Positions 46,041 through 58,620 of a stretch of 64,000 bases of DNA are shown here, in pieces. A program made the translations under genes and the position numbers. Numbering within the stretch: the first letter of the stretch is position 1; every line of letters starts with the position of its first letter. The stretch spans positions 353,294,010 through 353,358,009 of the forward strand of contig CM042694.1 in NCBI GenBank assembly GCA_023614405.1, in the 5' to 3' direction. A model generated the notes under the pieces. That model was not told the DNA's origin. It was given only the letters and a program-made list of their open reading frames with translations, and searched no databases. This stretch comes from Avena insularis. Lineage: Eukaryota > Streptophyta > Magnoliopsida > Poales > Poaceae.

Positions 46041-46543
46041 TCTTCAATAGTGCAGTCATAACCAAATCATCATACTTATATAAAAAAGGAATATCCATAC
46101 AATGAAACCCAGCATCTTCGATGGATGGGATGCCAACACTGATTCCAGACAGAAGATTAACCAAATTCCATTCTCCCGACATATCACCAACGACAACTAC
46201 CCAATCACGCTTGTATCCATCCCACATGCCACCCTTCCCAATATTATAGACGCTGGCATAGATGCCCTATATAATGGCATCAAATTTGCATCTACACTAT
46301 TCTCATCTTTACTCTTGTCCTTTGGCCAAGTGAAAGGATTGGAATGCAAAAGACATAGAAGAAAATATGGAAAGGACTACAGATGACCAGGAGTAGAGCG
46401 CAGACGACCCATGTACCCTGAATCTCGCTGATGGCGCGGCCGAAACGGGTCAAGCTAAGTGGGTCGCTTCTATCGGAGATTACCTCGACAGTGTCATCTG
46501 GAAGAGTCAACCAAGGAATGACACGGTTGCCGCCGCCTTCCAT
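45994..46543 (-). pseudogene. Possible F-box protein gene fragment
   Basis: On the minus strand, the ATG at 46543 starts MEGGGNRVIPWLTLPDDTVE, then ISDRSDPLSLTRFGRAIS, reminiscent of a plant F-box (W..LP.D....I..R..PLSL.RF...). Further on, in another frame, WVVVVGDMSGEWNLVNLLSG and IPSIEDAGFHCMDIPFLY resemble the DUF295-type C-terminal domain of grass F-box proteins. F-box proteins recruit substrates to SCF ubiquitin ligases. The two parts are in different frames and the protein is short, so this would be a captured or decayed fragment. Assignment is by pattern only. Confidence 0.4.
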
Positions 46544-46721
46544 AGATTTCCTATGGCGGGAGAGATTCCAAGAGTTCACGAGGGAGAGGGAATGGAGAGA
46601 AGCAGAAGTAGAATGGAATTTTGAGAAAGAATGAGCACAAACAAAACTGCCTATATTATTGGCTAAAACATAACTAATATCACCATGAAATTCTGGATTG
46701 ACAAACTCTGCCCGGTGTGGC

Positions 46722-47460
46722 AATACTGCACTGCCCTCCTTACCACCAGCAGCCCACTTGCAATGCTCGTATATGTAGTGCAAGGTACAGACACCGTAGA
46801 TGTTATTCTATAGTACGACATAATGCACTATCCCACTACACTGCGCGGAGAGGTAATACCGCACTGCCTCCGGTAACTACTAGCAACCCCCTTGTACTGC
46901 ACGTATAAACAGCTGCACCTGTAAGTGCAATGCACAATCCCCTTGCATTGCCCGGAGAGATAATACTGCACTGCCACCCTTTAGTACCACCAACACCCTT
47001 GCACTTCTCATATACGCAGCTGCAGGGTACATACACCATAGATGTTATTCTACATAATGCACTAGCCCATTACACTACCCAGATAGGTAATACTGCACTA
47101 TCCCCCTTTACTGCCACCAGCCCCTTGCAGTGCTCATATACGCAGCTGCAAGGTACAAACAACACATATGTTATTCTACAGTATGGCATACTGCACTAGC
47201 CCCTTGCACTGCCCGGAGAGATAATAGTACACTGCCACCCTTTACCACCAGCACCCTTGCACTGCTCATATACGTAGTTGCAAAGTATAGACACCGCAGA
47301 TGTTATTCTACATAATGCACTAGCCCATTACACTGCCCGGATAGGAAATACTTCACTGCCCCCCTTTACTACCACCAGCCCCCTTGCACTGCTCGTATAT
47401 GTAGCTGCAAGGTAAAGACACCGTATCTGTTATTAGTACATGCCCATATACCTAGTGTTG
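46722..47460 (+). repeat. Tandem array of ~105-137-bp units (six copies)
   Basis: Each unit begins AATACTGCACTGCC-like, continues with a CACC-rich stretch and CTTGCACTGCTCATATACG, then AGCTGCAAGGTA, ACACCGTAGATGTTATTCTA and ends ACTGCCCGGAGAGAT. The core GCACTGCC is the reverse complement of the GGCAGTGC core in the left array (39.4-44.0 kb). ORFs across it are repeat by-products. Confidence 0.75.
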
Positions 47461-48043
47461 CCGTGAAGAACATGTGCAAAAAGTTCTATAAACACAATGT
47501 TCAAATTAGGACCCCGCCCATTATACCCGATAAAATCTCCATAGCCCGTAAAGGAAAAAAACACAAATTAAACGCAAAAAACAGAAAAGTAGATACTAAC
47601 TACCGAAAAGAGAAATCGAAAAATTATATGCAAAACAGGGCACACACCAGATTTACAAACCACAGGAACTTAGTGCACACGTCTTGCAAGAACATGGCAG
47701 CAATGTCACAACACATTAGTTCAAAACACTATATTAGCGCAGTGTAACACACTTAATGCTTGGTAAAGAAGTGCACGCGGATCAATAGTACAGTTTATCG
47801 AGGATGCCACGAACAATGCACATAGGACTGCAAACACAAAATAGAGTAGCTGAACATACCATATTAGGGCAGTGCAACAACCTAACTACCTCACAAGCCA
47901 GTCCTTGCAGACCAGCAACAAAGCATAATACATAATACGTCCATAGCATGCGCGATACCCAATGGAATGGCCCAGTATACTGCTCCTACGATCAATGCAA
48001 CATAGGGACACCGTATATGTTATTCCCGAATAAACACTAATGT
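47461..48043. repeat. Flank of right array, with a ~110-bp block repeated at 62458-62567
   Basis: AAAGTTCTATAAACACAATG and the following ~100 bp at 47478-47572 recur at 62476-62567, after the solo LTR. The stretch between also has ACTGCAC-type motifs. No gene is supported. Confidence 0.6.
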
Positions 48044-50801
48044 TGTAGCATCCCAATTTCAGCAACCCTAGTTAGTTGTCCAGAATGCAAAAATCAGGGG
48101 GAACAAAAAAAATTTATTGTTTAGTGATGGAATGTTTGCTTGCTTGTTTGTTGATGCCTATGCTTTGAGTGTGTAGCATATGATACTCCTTACCTCACCA
48201 TCAGTTGACAAAACATATTTAACAAAACTATCTTGGCTCATTCTACATATTCTCAAATGTTCTGGCATTTCAAAACATGAGCCAAGATGCCTTTGAAACA
48301 CTAACTACTTTAGTAGCTTCTATTGACCAAACTATGGAGATCTATATAATATAATCTCATTAGGTTTTCAAGCAAGAACTTTCAACTACTCTTACCTTTA
48401 GGTTTTCCAAAACCTTTTTATAAAGCTTTCGAATTCTACCCTTGGTAGAAATATCAAGGACTCTCAACCTATTCAAACTCCAACCTTTCAACATACCCAT
48501 CCTTCCATCAAGCTAGGCTTGATGGTAACCCTAGTAGTATTTGAATTGCTTGGAAGATAAATTACCTTGATCTGCTACTGGACTTGTTTGCTAGGAAGTA
48601 GTATGAGATACCCTAGGAGCTCACCCTCTATGATCAAGCCAAAGTAAGATGAAAAACCCTAAGCAAGCTTCCAAAATGGGATCTAATCTCTAGTCACTAA
48701 GGTGACAATATAAACCCTTAACCAAATAAGATTTCAGAACTAATTCTTTCTAGAAGTTTCCAAGTCAATGAAGACCAAATACAAGAATGGATCTCTTCTA
48801 CTCAATATACACTTCAACAACATCCACTTGATGATTATTTGGTACCTTGCAATAATTTAGACACTTCTTATCTTATATTCTAGTCAAAAACCCTAAATCT
48901 GCCAAAATATGACAAAGTCTGGAAATGTTATCAAGATGCCATCTTTGAGTCGCCCTCATTTCCAATCCTCCTGCATTTTTTGTAATGCACTTGAACCATA
49001 TTGTAGAACATCATAAGTACTACCAAGGACCACTTTTTCCCTTGGCTATATCACCCTCCAACCCACTTGTTCTTAATGGTTTTGCAGGCAAGAAAATAAT
49101 AATTTCTGCAAATCTTATCAACTAGCCTACTTTGGCAGAACCTCACATCCCCAAACTACCTTCGCTGGACCAACTCTTTGCATGATTGTGTTCTACTAAT
49201 AAAGGTATATCCATACCTACTTCACTTGTTTCAATTGGATCCTTGTGCTTCCAAAACCCACATGGTATTGAAGGCTATTTGATAATATGTTTTGGCACCC
49301 TTATTTTATTCAATTTCTAGCATCACTTCTTGGAGAGCTCAATCATGATCAACCTCAAATCTTTGTACCATGGTGATCTACATCACTTGGTCTATCCATA
49401 AATATAACCCATGACCCAAGTGGAGCTCTGAGCTCCAAGATCCTACAAGGTTTTGATGGTATAAAAATAACCTTGCCCTAGATACTTTATTCCTTGTTTT
49501 CTACCAAAATATAGTTATACTCTCAAACCCAAGGTTGAAAATGTTTAATACATCATGTTTACATCACCTACCTTGGAAAATAACTTTTTTCCAATGTTTT
49601 CCATAATTACCTTGGGCCAAAAATAATTAGATTGCTTAATTTGACAAAAACTCCAAAACTTCATCTATAAAAGAAAGTTTGGTTTTCTCCAAAACACATA
49701 TCCATATTTAGGCTCATTTGAAGTCTAAGTAAAGATTTATGAAGAGTTTTATTATTTCTTTTTGCCCATTTTCTTAAATGGCTAAATTGGAATATTAAAT
49801 GATTTAAAAAGTTTTCTCCTCCCATAAATTCTGGGAAAAAACCTCTATGGGTGAAATGGTGTTTGGGACCATCCCAAAGGAAAAACCCACCTTGTCCAAT
49901 TCAAATTTCTCAAATTAGTTCTGTAAATTCATTTCAGCACTTTTTGAATAATTGCTATAAACTGGACCAAAAATCATTGAATAAATCTCGAATAATTATC
50001 CATAGGGCATGTTAACCATACCAATCTACCAGCATCATCACATGATCTCTTCAAGATCAAAGTGTAAGATTTCTCTCATGATCACTAGTTGGGAAATTCT
50101 TATGTTTTGACAACACAATCTTTTCAAAACCCTCTCTCTGAATCATGCTCACTTCCTTGGCCATCCCAGCACCCAACCCTCTATCCTGATTGACCTAGTA
50201 CCCTGTATCACCGCCCTTGTCCTTTGTGCTTGTAGAGAGTGGGAGAAAGAGATGTCAATCCATTAATGCAAATCTTGCGAAGTCCTCCCTCCTCCTTGAT
50301 GCTACAGCCAACCCTCCCTCCAACCAGTACCACTGCATGAACTAGACCCACTCCATAAAACCTCTACCCCACCTAGCAGCCAAAATGGCTAGTCCTAGCC
50401 CCATTCCTCCCACCTTTCCTTATCCACCTGAGGTGGATAAATTAAGCACCTTCTCCTCTATGTGCACTATACAACCAGAGGCCTCTCTCACTCTCTCTCC
50501 ACCACCCCTAGCGGCCAATGCCTGCCCCTCACTTCCTCTCTCTCTTGCTACCTTGGACAAAGTCCACCGTAGACCCTCTCTCCCTTGCTAAATAGGCCAT
50601 AGACGGGGAAAACTCTCCTCCCTCGCTCATTTCTCACTCCCCTACCTCTCCCACTCACCCGACCAGATCCCCATATCCTCCCTGACATCTGCATCACCAT
50701 GGGGAGAAGAGAGAGATCCCTCGGTTGCATGCAAAGAAAGTGAGCCACCCTCTACCCCCTTGCTCTTTCCTCCCTCCTGTCTACTGCATGCCGTCTCCCA
50801 C

Positions 50802-51123
50802 AGACATAGGTATGATTACTCGGATGATTATAATTTTCTACCCTATATTGGTAAAAGGCTTACGACCCATGAAGGTTTCAGATGGCAGCCCAAGGGAGCA
50901 ACCGACAAAGGCTTTGATTGTATTAGAAAAGAGACTATGAACCAACATTGTGTCAGTATTGTAATCGCTGATGAAAGGAGACAAATTGTAATAGTGCAAT
51001 TACTCAATATTCAGGCGACTTTGATTCCATTGTTTCCCTGACATCTGATGAAATCCCACCATTGTCTTTTCCGCAAAACCCCAAGTCCATCACCATGGGC
51101 ATTGCCAAGGTTACCCCTCGTCA
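50802..51123 (+). mobile_element. Tat element 5' LTR, 322 bp, promoter deleted
   Basis: It is collinear with the 3' LTR (58633-59036, 404 bp) but lacks about 82 bp after position ~50969, the stretch that in the 3' LTR holds the TATA-like TATTATATATAGG. It ends ...CTCGTCA. The first base of the TG start is mutated (AG). Confidence 0.8.
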
Positions 51124-51141
51124 ATTGGTGCCATCTATGGG
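51124..51141 (+). promoter_or_regulatory. Primer-binding-site-like sequence of the Tat element
   Basis: ATTGGTGCCATCTATGGG follows the LTR directly and resembles the TTGGCGCCGTCTGTGGG site of related grass gypsy elements. The tRNA is not assigned. Confidence 0.55.
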
Positions 51142-51467
51142 AAACTTGAACGCTGGAACCACGGATTTGGCGGAACGCTCTCAACCAAAGCATCAACTCA
51201 ACGAAAGCGGATCCACGCCCGCCCACCCCTGTATTAGTACCCGCCAATTTCAATGGCGGTTCCGGTCTAATCATCGGAAGCCTCCACTTCCAAGCAGACA
51301 ACCTGCGAGAATCACACTTTTCGGCCCTGATCGCATCAGAACCGTCGGTGAGAAAAGCTACACTTAGAGAGGTACCCGCATCTTCCGTCAGATCCTCCAT
51401 GGACATCACAACACAGATCGAAGCAGGCAAAGAAGGTCACTAGCCACTCCCACCACACGAAGCAAAC

Positions 51468-53266
51468 ATGAAAAACTCAGAACCCGAAGAAAGCAGTGAA
51501 AATGTCGACTTGGAAGAAAGGATGGCGAAAATCTATCCAGAACTACGATCATAGAACACTATCAGCCCACACTTTGAAGCAGAAGATGATGCCATTATGC
51601 CACGCATAATACGCCACCAAGTGTGCATGATCAATGCAGACACCTCAACTCCACACGGCGAAAACGGTAATGCTATCCTCAACCCCGATGATATTTTATC
51701 AGATGACCATGCAGGAAACCACGACAATGAAGGAGACCACGGAAATAGAGGAGAAACAGCAGATAATCGCATAGTCCAAGGAGGAGGCGAAGAACCGCAC
51801 ACAGGAGAAAGGCGAGGACTCCGGCTACTAGCGTCGGCATGGCAAAAAGCAAGGGAGGCAATTTCGGGAGCAGTCCCAATGACAGCGGATGCTTCACATG
51901 AGGATCTATTAGCATACCAATATCTGCTCCACCACAAGAAGAGAGACCTACTCCGGATGCAAAGGCAACTCAATGAAAGAAAGAGATTAGCCGATGAATC
52001 TAGCTTACGACAGGCACAATTAAGCTCTACTCGAGGATCAAGGAGTGTAATAGGAGCAGCACCACCAAGAAGGATGACATCTCGACTACAGAATATCCCC
52101 GAAGCGAAAAGAAGTGGAATCATCTGAGATCTCGACCTATCATTCATGTCAATTGATCAAGCGGGAAATATCAAGGCAAAAATAGCTCAGGCAGCCATTG
52201 TGGCCACGCAAACGTATCTGATCACCACCCAACCCGCACCCGACGATCTGCGTGTGTCCCTTCACCACTCCGCCCTAATAAACCTCCACATGGTAGGAGC
52301 CTCTCTCACGGAAGTAGAACAAGGAATCACACAAAGATCCCCACGCCATCACAATAGTCCTCGGCAAGTAGCACACACCCGACGATCTCGATCACCACAC
52401 CAGGCGCATCTCGTAGGATCTGAGCCGGGAAGCAATACAAGAAACAACAACACCCAACATAGGGGCAGCGGACCCAGAGATGAAAGCCGCAGCCGATGAT
52501 GTCGAGATGGATATGACGAAGATGATCACGAGCTATGCGGGGCCAGCTGTTTCACGCAGAGGATTTGCAAGGCTTCAGTACCCAAGGATTTCAAACTTCC
52601 ACACGACCGCCACAAATAAGATGGACTCCAGGAACCCGAAGCTTGGTTAGCAGACTATTTGGCCACCGTCAAATTACATGGTGGCTCCACAACTACCGCA
52701 ATGCAGAGTTTACAACTACATCTCACCGGCACCGCAAGATCATGGCTCAAGCAGTTACACGAAGATTCAATTGGTAGCTGGAACAATCTAGAAGATAAAT
52801 TCATCCGACATTTCCATTATATGTTCAAACGACCAACATCCTTGGAGCAGTTAGGAGCATGCAAAAAAAATCTGGTGAGTCAATAAGAGCGTTCATACAG
52901 CGGTGGAATATTATCAAAAACTCAACTGAATCCATATCCGACGAAAGGGCCATTGACACCTTCAACGACGGCCTTCGTCACCAAGAATTCATAGAAGAAC
53001 TAGGACGGGTTAAACTGAAAACAGTATCACAGTTAATGGAGATTGCAAATCACTGGGCTGATGGAGAGGACGCGCTACATAATAAGCGCGCACGGTCACC
53101 CGAGGAAGACAGGGATAAGCGTGGCAATGATAGAAGAAGAAGGAACAATGATGGAAATATGGGACCAAGTTACGTCGCGGTAGGTTTTTCGGGTGAAGTT
53201 AACAACAGAAGCAACGACCACAACGACGGATACCGCCAGAACATGGATGACGTTGGAGAGAGCTAG
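51468..53266 (+). pseudogene. Tat element gag
   Basis: The frame starts at the ATG at 51468 and runs to about 52880, with in-frame stops at 51552, 52125, 52497 and near 52617. It then continues one frame over (52859-53266). The second half has the Retrotrans_gag pattern: LHLTGTARSWLKQLHEDSIG, WNNLEDKFIRHFHYMF, SGESIRAFIQRWNIIKNSTE and IDTFNDGLRHQEFIEELG, followed by a basic tail (EDRDKRGNDRRRRNN). The frame change coincides with a run of eight A at about 52863-52870. Gag would form the particle; this copy cannot be translated intact. Confidence 0.8.
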
Positions 53267-53745
53267 TCCGCGCAGCGGTATCAGCCAAGAGCACGAGACC
53301 CACCTATATTTGCAATACAAATGCTGGAAGGACCCTACAATATGCATTTTTACGTCGACTTAGCAGGCAGATGACAATCCAACCACCTCATGAAAGACTG
53401 CCGGACATTCCTAAAGATGCAGGAGTTATGCAACACAAAGGCAACCGAAGCGGCAAATTGAGGATACACATCCACGCCCGGTACACTAGCCATCGGTGCA
53501 CCACCACCACCACCAGCGGCACCAACAAAAAACACAAACAATCAAAACAACGAGTACCCCAGATCAAAAGGAGCAATGTCTATGATTTAGAATGGGCGTC
53601 CATCCAACAGAATTCAGAAGCTCATCACAAGACAAATCAATATGGTGGAAACATCAACATCAACCACACTCGAATATCTCCATTGGTCAGAACAAGAAAT
53701 CACATTCAGTAGAGCCGATCACCATTTTGGGTCCCACGACTGGAT
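53267..53745 (+). pseudogene. Tat element gag-protease linker
   Basis: Readable remnants include DLAGR, KDCRTFLKMQELCNTKATEA, YPRSKGAMSMI and EYLHWSEQEITFSRADHHFG, phrases typical of the segment between Gag and protease in grass Tat elements. Stops are frequent. No intact CCHC zinc knuckle is seen. Confidence 0.65.
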
Positions 53746-54368
53746 CACTCAGCCTTGATAGTCGAAGCACAAATTGGCGGGTTTGATATGAGCAAGGTCG
53801 TCATGGATGCGGGAAGTAGCATAAATCTAATCTACGCAAAAACACTGAGAACAATTGGCTACCCCTGGATAATCTTGCCCCAACAGAAACATCTTTGCAC
53901 GGAATAGTACCAGGTAAAGCCGAAATTCCTTTAGGAAAAGTATTTCTTGACATTGTTTTTGGTTCCAAGATAAATTTCAGGCGATAAAAACTTGAATTTG
54001 AAGTCATGGATTGGCCATCACAATATCATGCAATCCTGGGACGACCAGCCTTTGCATGGTTTATGGCAGTGCCGCATTATGCATACTTAGTGATGAAAAT
54101 GACAACACCAAAGGTAATTATCACAGTACAGGGAAGCTTCACACGTGCCGACAGCTATGATCGGGAGTTCAACAAATTTTCTAAATCTTTTAGGATGGCA
54201 ATGGAGTTTGAACAACTCAAAACTTTAGCAAACACACAACCTCTAGAAGTAACACGTGTCAATCCCGGCCAGGCTTTTGACACGGCAAAAGACACAAAAG
54301 AAGTACAGATCCACCCTACCGACCCGGTGAAAACAACATTCGTCGCTTCTAAACTTGATCCCAAATAG
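53746..54368 (+). pseudogene. Tat element aspartic protease region
   Basis: The frame has SALIVEAQIGGFDMSKVVMD followed by AGSSINLIYAKTLRTIG. The active-site triad is D-A-G, where D-G-G or D-T-G is usual. A frameshift follows, and then WPSQYHAILGRPAFAWFMAV and PHYAYLVMKM, the conserved 'YHAILGRP' end of the domain, run in frame to the stop at 54366-54368. The protease would cleave the polyprotein. Confidence 0.75.
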
Positions 54369-55787
54369 GAAAGCACGCTCATCGAGTTCCTTCATGAGCA
54401 CTGGGAGATTTTTGCATGGATACCTTCTAACATGCCAGGAATTCCCAGGGAACTCGCTGAGCATGCATTAAATCTAGATCCAAAGGCGAAGCCAGTAAAG
54501 TAGCCGCTTCGACGCTTCACAGAGCCAAAACGCAAGGCCATTGGAAAGGAGGTCCATCGCCTAATTGATGCCAATTTTATCAAAGAACTAACAAAATCAT
54601 AGTGGCTCGCAAACCCAGTATGTTTTCCAAAGAAAAACACTACAGAAATTCGGATGTGCATCGACTTTACTGCACTGAACAAGCATTGCCCAAAAGAACA
54701 CTTCCCATTGCCGTGAATCGACCAAATAATCGATGCAACTGCGGGATGCGGACGTCTTTCTTTCTTGGATGCTTTCTCAGAATACCATCAGATTAGGATG
54801 AAGGAAGAAGATCAGGAGAAAACAGTGTTTATCACGCCCTATGGTGTATTCTGCTACACAACAATGCCCTTTGGCCTCAAGAACGCCGGAGCAACATGTC
54901 AATGGATGATGTAGAAGTGCATGGGATGCCAAATAGGCACAAATGTGCAAGTGTATATTCATGACGTCATAGTTACAACGGGTCAAGGATCTGCGCTAAT
55001 CAAGGACCTCGAAGAAACATTCAAAAATCTCGACAGGTTTAGCATCAAACTGAACCCGAAGAAATGCTCCTTTGAAGTCCCGGCAGGGCAACTCCTCGGA
55101 TATTTGGTATCATCTAGAGGAATCGAGGCTGATACCGAAAAAATATAAGCAATCCAAATAATGAAGAAGCCAACAAATCTACATGGTGTACATCAACTGG
55201 CAAGACGAGTAGCGACGCTCAGTCGTGTTATTGCAACGTTAGGAGAAAAAGCGCTGCCATTCTACACCCTCATGAGGAAATCAAAAAAATTCGAGTGGAC
55301 AGAAGAAGCTCAGCACGCCTTCGAAGACCTTAAAAAGACACTTCCAACATCTCATGTCGTCGTGTCGAGAAAAGAGAAAGAGCCTTTACTCCTTTACATC
55401 GCTGCCACAAATAAGGTGGTCAGCACAGTCTTGGTCATAGAGCGACCCGAAGAAGGGAAGACCCACGGTGTGCAGAGGCCAGTTTACTTCCTAAGCGAGG
55501 TTCTATCACCATCCAAACAAAGGTACCCACACAACCATAAACTAGCATACGGGGTATTTATGGTAGCACGAAAACTACGCCACTATTTTTCAGAGCATCC
55601 AATCATAGTGGTCAACGAAGCACCTTTGTCAAGCATCCTCAACAATCCAGAAGCAACTGGACGCGTTTCTCTATGGGGCATCGAATTATCCCCTCAGGAT
55701 ATCACGTATGAGAAGAGCAAAGCAATTAAGTCACAAGTTCTGCTGGATTTCATAGTTGCAATGTGCGGGTCCACCATACCTTTCTAG
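54369..55787 (+). pseudogene. Tat element reverse transcriptase and first RNase H-like region
   Basis: One frame runs throughout, with stops at about 54501, 54600, 54714, 54912 and 55146. RT landmarks are RRFTEPKRKAIGKEVHRLI, NPVCFPKKN, IRMCIDFTALNKHCPKEHFP, LDAFSEYHQIRM, YGVFCYTTMPFGLKNAGATC and the catalytic box VYIHDVIV near 54950. The usual YVDD is YIHD, so one catalytic Asp is replaced by His. After about 55161 come EWTEEAQHAFEDLKKTL, VYFLSEVLSPSKQRYPHNHK and YFSEHPIIVVNEAPLSSIL. This is the degenerate first RNase H or connection of Tat elements, where activity is supplied by the second RNase H. RT copies the element RNA into DNA. Confidence 0.85.
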
Positions 55788-56358
55788 TGCTTGGACAATG
55801 TACTTTGATGGATCAAAAAGAACAGAGGGAGTAGGAGCAGGAGTCGTACTAATATCACCACAAGGTGACAAAATGCGCTATATACTTCGGATGAGCTTCA
55901 CAAACACAGCCAATAACAAAGTGGAATACGAGGCCTTGTTGCATGGCATGCGAATAGCCAAAGCTTGCGGTGCAACTCGCCTCAAAATCTTCGGAGATTC
56001 CAATCTTGTGGCACAGCAAGCAATGAACAAGTGCGATGCCGTTAGAGAAAATATGGTTGCTTATCGCAATCTATATGGCGTTATGGAAGCTCAATTTGAT
56101 GGGTGTGAAGTATCACATATCGGAAGAGCAAGCAATGAGGAAGCCGACAATCTAGCAAACATCGGATCCTTGTGTTTACCAATACCACCCGGAGTTTTTT
56201 GGGAGGAAATAACGGAGCGATCGATCAAAGAAAAAAGAGTCTACGAGGTTGTAGAACCAAAAACAGTGAAAAAGAAACATCCACAAAAAGACTCGGGTGC
56301 TTCTTCAAAAGCCAAGAACATAGAAGAAGCCATCGAAGAGGAAGAACAAGAAATTTAA
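55756..56358 (+). pseudogene. Tat element second (archaeal-type) RNase H
   Basis: The frame contains WTMYFDGSKRTEGVGAGVVL, NNKVEYEALLHGMRIAKACG, LKIFGDSNLVAQQAMNKCD and SHIGRASNEEADNLANI. The four acidic catalytic positions are all present: D in FDGS, E in EYEAL, D in GDSN and D in EADN. This is the extra RNase H captured by the Tat lineage, which removes RNA from the RNA-DNA hybrid. It is +1 relative to the RT frame, joined near 55770, and shares its frame with the integrase. A Lys/Glu-rich tail ends at the stop 56356-56358. Confidence 0.85.
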
Positions 56359-56385
56359 GAGATCATGCTAATTGAGCCCACCTAG

Positions 56386-57603
56386 ATGCAGCTATATGTA
56401 GCATATATGACTAAAGGAGAGCTGCCAGAAGATGTGATAGAAGCCCGACGCATCACCCGACGATCGAAGGCCTTCATGATAATCAAAGGGGAACTATACA
56501 AGAGAAGTATTTCAGGTGTGTTGCAGTGTTGCGTAACACCCGAGGAAGGAAAAATCATACTCAAAGATATACACAAAGGAGTTTGTGGTCACCATGCTAG
56601 TAGCCGAGCAATTGCTGCAAAAGCATTCAGAGCAGGATTTTACTGGCTCACTGCAGTTCAAGATGCAAAAGACATTGTTAGAACATGTGAAGCATGTCAA
56701 CGCTTCACAACAAAGCTTGGAGCACCCACCGCTGAGTTGAATCATATACCTCTGGCCTGGCCGTTTGCTCAGTGGGGACTAGATATGGTTGGAAAGCTTC
56801 AGAAATCATCGCTAGGAGGACACGTCTTTTTGCTAGTAGCAGTCCACAAATTTACTAAATGGATTGAAGAAATGCCTGTCACCACCCAAGACGGAACTTC
56901 AGTTGTCAATTTTATCAAATCCATAGTATTTCGGTTTGGCGTACCAAACAACATCATCACGGACAATGGGACCAACTTCACTTTCAATGAGTTCAAGGAG
57001 CACTATCAGGAAATAGGCATCAAAATAAGCTACGCTTCGGTAGCTCACCCGCAAACAAATAGACAGGTAGAAAAAGCCAATGGACTACTTACTACTGGAC
57101 TTAAGAAAAGACTACTAGCACCACTTGATAGAGCAAAAGGAGCATGGGTGGATGAATTGTCGTCTGTGTTATGGAGTTTACGTACAACTCCAAATAATTA
57201 AACACGAGAGACACCTTTCTTTTTGGTCCATGGTGCAGAAGTTGTGCTTCCTGTTGAGGTGTCACACGAATCTCCAAGAGTAGCTGCATATGATGAAGAG
57301 GAATCAAGAGAAGTACTTGAAGATGATGTGGATGCACTTGATGAAGCTCGAGATGAAGCCCTCCAAAGAGCAACTATGTACCAGAAAAACCTGCAGAATT
57401 ACCACAGCAGAAGATTGCGGCCTAGGTCCTTTGCAGTAGGGGACCTAGTTCTTCGCCTCAAGCAAGATGGCCACAAGAAGTTAGAATCGCCATGGGAAGG
57501 ACCATACATCATCACAGAAGTTATTCCTGGAGGAGCATATCGACTATAAGACAAGAAGATGAGAGTAAATTACTCAAATCCATGGAATGTAGCACAACTA
57601 TGA
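56386..57603 (+). pseudogene. Tat element integrase
   Basis: It is in the same frame as the second RNase H. The HHCC zinc region is HKGVCGHHASSRAIAAKAF to TCEACQRF. The catalytic core has WGLDMVGKLQ (first Asp), PNNIITDNGTNFTF (second Asp) and NRQVEKANGLL (Glu), so the DDE triad is complete. The C-terminal domain has FAVGDLVLRLK, WEGPYIITEVIPGGAYRL and ends NPWNVAQL. Stops at 57199-57201, 57547-57549 and 57601-57603 break it. The integrase inserts the DNA copy into the genome. No chromodomain is seen, consistent with Tat. Confidence 0.85.
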
Positions 57604-58617
57604 TGCTTTTACGCATAAGATTACTTACAATATGATAAGAGTTACAGTTCGGCTTCTTAAACCAGAATATCTAGGCCAACGGCTAGAGGCCATCCGCCAA
57701 AAGAATAATGTATCATAGATTTTTTGCCTTATGTATAAAGAGATAAGTTATACGTACCTTAATATTTTTATTGTTCAAAAGATTAATATTTTCCATCAAG
57801 CTAACAACTATGAGCCTATGTCCAGATATAGGCATCCGAACATAGCCTCGGGGGATACTCCCATCGGGAGCGCTAGCGCACACCCGATAGAAACCCAGTT
57901 GTGTATAAAATATATTCATGATTGTAAACACCCATGATTGTATAAAATATAAAATATACTCATGATTGTATAAAATATATTCATGATTGTATAAAATATG
58001 AAATATATTCATGATTTTATAAAATATATTTATGGCACGCACCCGATAGAAATCCAGTTTTACACCTGTGTATCCTCAAAAAGGTATTACTCCCATCGAG
58101 AGCCAGTATAAAAAACTATCTGATAAAATCAGAAATATTGGCGGCCCAGCAGGCCAACCGTCAATAAAGCCAAAAATCTCGGATCACGCCCAGACGCGAC
58201 AAAAAATCCGAATGTCGTGTTCAGAAACATGAAGGTAAGACTCAGGATTCGTCCTGTGTGGCCTGGTAATCGCATAAGAATGCGCTCTGCCAGTAAAATA
58301 TCCGTATCAACGATACGATGAAAAATCCCGACGGACGCGTTGGGTACCCGATAAAATAAAAATTGGAATTCAGTATTCGGTAAGACCTCAGTGGCTCAAA
58401 CTTATTTACGCCAGTAACAAATTCCAGATTCGAGCCTAGGGACTTGAATTTGATATAGGACAACCTTGTTTTTTTCCAGGAGCAATTAACTGTTTCCCGA
58501 TCCGTTAGAAGCATCAGACTCGTTGTACCAAAATCCCTACAAAAAATTAAAATCAGGGGACAAATATAAAGGAAAAAAGAAACTTTGAGACACAACCTGA
58601 AACTACGGTTTAGGTAG
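57604..58617 (+). other. Tat element 3' noncoding region
   Basis: About 1 kb between the integrase and the polypurine tract. It holds an AT-rich tandem array (57904-58035) and no supported ORF. Long noncoding 3' regions are common in Tat elements. Confidence 0.6.
57904..58035 (+). repeat. AT-rich tandem repeat (~20-25 bp, TCATGATTGTATAAAATATA)
   Basis: About five imperfect copies of TTCATGATTGTATAAAATAT lie in the 3' noncoding region of the Tat element. Confidence 0.75.
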
Positions 58618-58620
58618 AGT

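Noticed and set aside
46717..47315. ORFs across the right tandem array
   Set aside because: They repeat with the array unit and show no domain.
54602..54796. Separate 64-codon ORF within the RT region
   Set aside because: The RT motifs are in another frame that continues through the region; this is a shadow frame.
57713..58042. 109-codon minus-strand ORF after integrase
   Set aside because: It is produced by the AT-rich tandem repeat in the 3' noncoding region.
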